Shown one piece after another: positions 13,744 to 16,741 of a stretch of DNA of 16,741 nucleotides; position 1 is the stretch's first letter; each line of letters opens with the position of its first letter. The notes under the pieces are model-generated. The model had not been told where the DNA came from and ran no database searches. It saw only the letters and a program-made list of their open reading frames with translations. This stretch comes from Candidatus Woesearchaeota archaeon (GTDB lineage: Archaea; Nanobdellota; Nanobdellia; Woesearchaeales; JAGWAF01), in assembly GCA_016932755.1 (NCBI GenBank), contig JAFGCE010000031.1, forward strand, positions 1-16,741, written 5' to 3'. Both the position numbers and the translations under genes were made by a program.

Positions 13744-14976
13744 TTATTTGCCACCTCTTTTTTCAATTGCAGATTTATAAGCATCTATGCATTTTTGCGC
13801 AGGCACGTCCCAGCTGAACTTCAGCACCTCTTGGCCGCCGTGCTCTGCAAGGCATTCCTTCAAAGGCGAATGGTTCAAAACAGCAATCATCTTGTTTGCC
13901 ATTTCATCTATGTCCCAGAAATCAACCTTAAGGCAGTGGTTTACAACCTCTGAAACACCGCTCTGCTTTGAAATCAGGACAGGAGTTCCGTTTCTCATTG
14001 CTTCTAATGGGGTTATGCCGAAAGGCTCTGACACAGAAGGCATGACATAAAGGTCTGCCATCTTGTAAGCCCTGTCAATATCCTCTCCTCTTAAAAATCC
14101 TGCAAAAAGCATTTTGTTCGCAAGCCCTTTCTCAGCAGCCATCTCAATCATTTTTGGCATCATGTCTCCTGAGCCTGCAATCACAAACTTGACATTCTTC
14201 ACTTTGTCAGCCACTTTCCTTGCAGCCTCTACAAAATAATCAGGCCCTTTCTGGAGCGTAATTCTTCCGAGGAAAAGGACAATTTTTTCATTGCCTGAAA
14301 TCTTTTGGGCATTTTCATTGAAGTTTGTGAACTCCACAGCATTATGCACTACATGAACCTTGTTTGGGTCAACTCCGTAATGCTCGACAATCTTGTTTTT
14401 TGTGAAGTTGCTTACAGCGCAAATCACGTCTGCATTATCAAATCCTGACTTCTCAATGTCATAAACATATTGGTTGACTCCGTTTCCTCCTGTCCTGTCA
14501 AACTCTGTTGCATGTATATGGACAACAAGCGGCTTGCCTGTCGCATTCTTTGCAGCGATTCCTGCCTTGTAGGTCATCCAGTCATGCGCGTGTATCACGT
14601 CAAAATCCTCATTTTCTGCTATTTTCCTCGCCCTTAGAGCATATCTTTCAACTTCCTGGAACAGGTCCTGCCCGTAGATTTCATCCTTGCTTTTCTCGTT
14701 TCCATGAAGCAGAAGATGCCTTATCCTTTCCTGGTATTCAACGTTTGTCATGTAAGCAGCCATAGGAGAGTGTATCTCCTTTATGCTGACATTTTTTATG
14801 TTGCTGGCAACAACTAGCTTGACATGGTCTGCATGCGCATCTTCCGGTGCCTTTGGTATGACAAAGGTAGTCTTTACTCCCTTATTGCTCAGGCCTTTGG
14901 TAATCCCGTAGCATGCTACACCCAATCCTCCTTTATTGAATGGCGGGAATTCCCATCCAAACATTAGGACTTTCAC
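13744..14976 (-). CDS. Glycogen-synthase-like glycosyltransferase (GT4/GT5 type)
   Basis: This 410-residue GT-B enzyme begins KVLMFGWEFPPFNKGGLGVACYG, the acceptor-loop start of glycogen synthases, and has HAHDWMTYKAG in the first Rossmann domain. The second domain carries FLGRITLQKGPDYF and the donor-site E317PFGITPLE325 pair. It should move glucose from a nucleotide sugar to an alpha-glucan, though the exact donor and product are not determined. GTG start: the GTGA overlaps the regulator's stop codon, and GGTGA lies upstream. An alternative ATG four codons later would lose the first beta strand. It is the second gene of an operon led by a winged-helix regulator. Confidence 0.87.
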   Translation of the reverse strand: MKVLMFGWEFPPFNKGGLGVACYGITKGLSNKGVKTTFVIPKAPEDAHADHVKLVVASNIKNVSIKEIHSPMAAYMTNVEYQERIRHLLLHGNEKSKDEIYGQDLFQEVERYALRARKIAENEDFDVIHAHDWMTYKAGIAAKNATGKPLVVHIHATEFDRTGGNGVNQYVYDIEKSGFDNADVICAVSNFTKNKIVEHYGVDPNKVHVVHNAVEFTNFNENAQKISGNEKIVLFLGRITLQKGPDYFVEAARKVADKVKNVKFVIAGSGDMMPKMIEMAAEKGLANKMLFAGFLRGEDIDRAYKMADLYVMPSVSEPFGITPLEAMRNGTPVLISKQSGVSEVVNHCLKVDFWDIDEMANKMIAVLNHSPLKECLAEHGGQEVLKFSWDVPAQKCIDAYKSAIEKRGGK

Positions 14977-15239
14977 TCACGATTCACCCGTTTTTCAGAG
15001 CCGCTGTTCAAGTGTTCAACGTATTCTTTTCCATGCTCTGTAATCTCAAATATCTTGACATATGGAGAGCTGAAAACAACCTGTGCCATTCCTGTCCCAA
15101 CAAGATAGATTAGGTGGTTGTCAACAGTTTTCCAGTTAATGCCAGTCTCTGAGGAAATTTGGTTTACTGTTTTTTTTCCGTTGTTCAAGTTTTTCAGTAT
15201 TATGCCACGTAAGTCACTGAATCTCCTTTTAGTAGCCAT
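14973..15239 (-). CDS. Winged-helix transcriptional regulator
   Basis: This 88-residue protein is a single winged-helix domain. Helix 1 covers about residues 9-20 and the helix-turn-helix about 24-46 (TVNQISSETGINWKTVDNHLIYL). A beta wing (VFSSPYVKIFEITEHG) follows, with a short polar tail. It resembles the small archaeal ArsR/MarR-like regulators. No metal-binding cysteines or ligand domain are seen, so the signal is unknown. It is first in its operon and its ATG is about 28 nt from the TATA centre with no Shine-Dalgarno (leaderless type). The dyad at 15242-15259 overlaps the expected transcription start, suggesting autorepression (inference). Confidence 0.82.
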   Translation of the reverse strand: MATKRRFSDLRGIILKNLNNGKKTVNQISSETGINWKTVDNHLIYLVGTGMAQVVFSSPYVKIFEITEHGKEYVEHLNSGSEKRVNRE

Positions 15240-15241
15240 AT

Positions 15242-15259
15242 TTGTATATTGGGATACAA
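15242..15259. promoter_or_regulatory. Dyad overlapping the transcription start of the regulator operon
   Basis: TTGTAT (15242-15247) and ATACAA (15254-15259) are perfect 6-bp inverted repeats with a 6-nt spacer. They lie between the TATA box (15263-15272) and the ATG (15239). Binding there would block initiation, the expected operator for an autoregulated winged-helix gene. The regulatory role is inferred from position and symmetry. Confidence 0.45.
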
Positions 15260-15260
15260 T

Positions 15261-15286
15261 TACTATATAAAGGTTTCGTTTTTTAG
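15261..15286 (-). promoter_or_regulatory. Promoter of the winged-helix/GT4/GH57 operon
   Basis: On the minus strand it reads TAAAAAACGAAA then CC and TTTATATAGTA, a strong BRE/TATA pair. The TATA centre near 15267 is 28 nt from the start codon, so the transcript is probably leaderless. 22 of 26 positions match the promoter at 11222-11247. Confidence 0.6.
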
Positions 15287-15418
15287 TTATATCCTCTATT
15301 TAGAATGGTAGTATTATCTGTGCAGTATAATAATTAGATAAAATCAAAATAGATAAAATAGTAATTAGATTAAGCTAAAATAAAAGTATGATAAAACTAA
15401 AATAGTTATATGCTCTAA
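15287..15418. other. AT-rich intergenic spacer with short degenerate repeats
   Basis: No gene is visible. The octamer AATTAGAT occurs twice (15332-15339 and 15363-15370) and GATAAAA three times (15337, 15352 and 15390). On the minus strand these are T-rich tracts (for example CTTTTATTTTAG) downstream of the CBS gene, so the stretch can act as its terminator. There is no regular period, so no CRISPR or minisatellite is called. Confidence 0.4.
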
Positions 15419-16213
15419 CTAAAACAATTTAAGAATATCTTTGATAGTAATAATCCCAACAGGCTCGTTGAAATCATTTATAATAACAACATCGGAAATT
15501 TTGTGCTCTTCCATCAAGCTGATTACAGACTTTATCCTGCTGTTCTGTTCAAGTGTTACAACATCATATGTGCACTCATTTGATATCGGCAAAGAACCAA
15601 GGTCTCTATCCTTGCCAGGGCTTGATTTTGAGCCCCTTATATTGTTTCCTCCTGCTCTTTTTGCCGGAAAGATTGAATATTTCAGAAGCAAATCAATAAT
15701 GCTTACAATGCCTATAAGCTTGCTCTGCTCATTGACAATTGGGGCATGGTCTATTTTGTTGAGCCTCATAATGTTCAACACTTTTCCGACTTCTGTGTTT
15801 TCATGGAATGCTGTTACCATGCCCTTAACAAACTCCGAGACTCTTCTTTCCTTTGAATGGGAATCAAGATAGCTTATTATGTCTATGGCATAAACAACTC
15901 CGTCCAATATTCCTTTCCTGACAACAGGAAGCATGTGGACATCAGAAGAGTTCATAAGCGCAGCAACATGCTCGACAGACTCGCCGCCATTGAGGACAGC
16001 TGTGTTTATCGCAACACGCTTTACTTTTTCCTCGTCAGATTTTATTCTTGACTTAATCAGCTTTCTCTTGCAGACAATTCCATAATATTTTTTCCCGCTA
16101 AGAACAACAGCTTCTGTCTTTTTTGATTTCCTCAGCCTGCCTATAAGCTGGGAAACAGTGTCCTCCTTGTCAACTTTCACAAAGTCCTTTCTCAGAATAT
16201 CCTTTGCAAGCAT
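15419..16213 (-). CDS. Protein of four CBS domains
   Basis: This 264-residue protein has four CBS repeats in two Bateman pairs, at roughly residues 1-60, 65-120, 122-180 and 205-264. Typical signatures are YGIVCKRKLI, DGVVYAIDIISYL, IGIVSIIDLLLKY and VGIITIKDILKLF. A basic linker (about 185-205) separates the last repeat. CBS pairs usually bind AMP, ATP, SAM or other adenosine ligands and control a partner; here there is no fused catalytic domain. It is divergent from the GT3 glycogen synthase, 59 bp away, and could sense energy charge for it (inference). No Shine-Dalgarno is present, and the TATA-like stretch 25 nt upstream suggests a leaderless message. Confidence 0.85.
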   Translation of the reverse strand: MLAKDILRKDFVKVDKEDTVSQLIGRLRKSKKTEAVVLSGKKYYGIVCKRKLIKSRIKSDEEKVKRVAINTAVLNGGESVEHVAALMNSSDVHMLPVVRKGILDGVVYAIDIISYLDSHSKERRVSEFVKGMVTAFHENTEVGKVLNIMRLNKIDHAPIVNEQSKLIGIVSIIDLLLKYSIFPAKRAGGNNIRGSKSSPGKDRDLGSLPISNECTYDVVTLEQNSRIKSVISLMEEHKISDVVIINDFNEPVGIITIKDILKLF

Positions 16214-16234
16214 GGCTGAAAGTAAAAGTTTCCT

Positions 16235-16246
16235 ATTTTTAATTAT
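16235..16246. promoter_or_regulatory. Overlapping divergent TATA-like stretch
   Basis: TATTTTTAATTA in the 59-bp gap can be read as a TATA box on both strands. On the minus strand it lies about 25 nt from the CBS start, and on the plus strand about 31 nt from the GT3 start. Neither start has a clear Shine-Dalgarno. The assignment is weak. Confidence 0.3.
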
Positions 16247-16272
16247 GTTTGATAACTAGGGAATAGTAAAGA

Positions 16273-16741
16273 ATGTTTAAAAACATCAGAGCAAGGTATC
16301 AGTCTATGGCAAAAAACGCGGATGCAGACTATTTTTTTGAGGTTTCGTGGGAGGTCTGCAACAAAGTAGGAGGCATATTCACAGTTGTCAGCTCAAAAGC
16401 TGCCAGAATGATGGACTACTACGAGCAAAATTACTTTCTCATAGGGCCTTATTTTCCTGACAAAGCCTACGGAATTTTTGAGGAGGATGTCCCGCCTGAG
16501 ATTTTCCACAGCCTGTGCGAGAAGCTGAGAAACGAGGGGATAATCTGCCATTTCGGAAAGTGGCTTATCAAAGGAAACCCAAATGTTATTCTGATAGAGT
16601 TCACAGGCTTCACAAAAAACACGAATGAGATTAAAAAAAATCTGTGGGAAGGATACCAGATTGACTCTCTTAATACACAATATTTTGATTTTGACGAGCC
16701 GGTTGTATGGGCTACTGCAGTAGGCAAGGTAATTGAAGGAA
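16273..16741 (+). CDS. Eukaryote-type (GT3) glycogen synthase, N-terminal part, truncated by window end
   Basis: 156 codons are visible with no stop before the window end. The sequence has FFEVSWEVCNKVGGIFTVV with SSKA after it (residues 21-43), the UDP-glucose-binding Lys/Arg-Val-Gly-Gly loop of GT3 glycogen synthases. It continues with YFLIGPYFPDKA, then HFGKWLIKGNPNVILIEF, and LWEGYQIDS, which parallel the yeast and animal enzymes (LIGP, YGRWLIEGAPKVILFD, LW). This is a different family from the GT4/GT5 enzyme at 13744-14976. It should transfer glucose from UDP-glucose to glycogen. The C-terminal regulatory phosphorylation sites of the eukaryotic forms cannot be judged. The ATG at 16273 is the first available; Met12 is an alternative. 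It is divergent from a CBS protein. Confidence 0.85.
   Translation, partial: MFKNIRARYQSMAKNADADYFFEVSWEVCNKVGGIFTVVSSKAARMMDYYEQNYFLIGPYFPDKAYGIFEEDVPPEIFHSLCEKLRNEGIICHFGKWLIKGNPNVILIEFTGFTKNTNEIKKNLWEGYQIDSLNTQYFDFDEPVVWATAVGKVIEG

Noticed and set aside
15331..15410. CRISPR-like or tandem repeat array
   Set aside because: The repeats are 7-8 nt, AT-only and irregularly spaced, which is expected by chance in such AT-rich DNA.
1..16741. tRNA, rRNA, IS element or attachment site
   Set aside because: No T-loop GTTCRANYC pattern, rRNA-like stretch, transposase-like frame or long terminal inverted repeat was recognised by eye; gene spacing leaves little room for them. A covariance-model search would settle the RNA question.

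Overview
The window looks like a piece of an archaeal chromosome of moderate AT content. The evidence is archaeal-style TATA boxes (TTTATATA / TTTAAATA type), several first-in-operon genes with no Shine-Dalgarno and a TATA box only 25-28 nt before the start codon (leaderless type), purine-rich Shine-Dalgarnos (GGAGG, GAGGTG) before internal genes, TTG/GTG starts, and families common in archaea (DUF134, archaeal debranching enzyme, GH57 with a GT4/GT5 partner). The exact lineage cannot be read from the sequence; a DPANN-type or other uncultivated archaeon is my low-confidence guess.

Layout. (1) 62-2521, plus strand: a tight six-gene operon with a DUF5320 protein, two short membrane proteins that look like the two halves of an ArsP/DUF318-type permease, a NifX-like protein, a DUF134 helix-turn-helix protein with a C-terminal Cys4-type tail, and a second NifX-like protein. 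No nitrogenase gene is present, so this is probably a metal or metal-cluster handling module of unknown substrate. (2) 2585-4069, plus: a PurF-like protein with a recognisable PRPP loop but all four glutaminase catalytic residues replaced. (3) 4128-7646, plus: an operon for a GalT-family nucleotidylyltransferase, a glycogen debranching enzyme (GH133-like) and a ROK sugar kinase. (4) 7655-9139, minus: a B12-binding radical SAM protein, convergent with the kinase. (5) 9182-11172, minus: four genes, three of them unrecognised small proteins and one GH15 protein resembling the glucoamylase-like domain of eukaryotic phosphorylase kinase. (6) 11274-11579, minus: an orphan small gene. (7) 11669-15239, minus: a five-gene operon with a winged-helix regulator, a glycogen-synthase-like GT4/GT5 enzyme, a GH57 glycosidase and two paralogous small proteins. 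(8) 15419-16213, minus: a four-CBS-domain protein, divergent from (9) a eukaryote-type GT3 glycogen synthase (16273 onward) that runs off the window.

Read together, 4128-16741 is mostly a storage-polysaccharide island. Two different glycogen-synthase families, a GH57 enzyme, a debranching enzyme and a GH15 enzyme build and trim an alpha-glucan; the ROK kinase would phosphorylate freed glucose and the GalT-like enzyme would exchange sugar-1-phosphates with nucleotide sugars. The CBS protein and the winged-helix protein are the likely control elements. The two minus-strand promoters at 11222-11247 and 15261-15286 share 22 of 26 bases, which suggests co-expression of the GH15 and GT4/GH57 operons. 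The most unusual items are the glutaminase-dead PurF-like protein, the GT3 synthase beside a CBS protein, the phosphorylase-kinase-like GH15 with its retinue of orphan genes, and the tandem paralogues, one with a membrane anchor and one with a lysine-rich tail.
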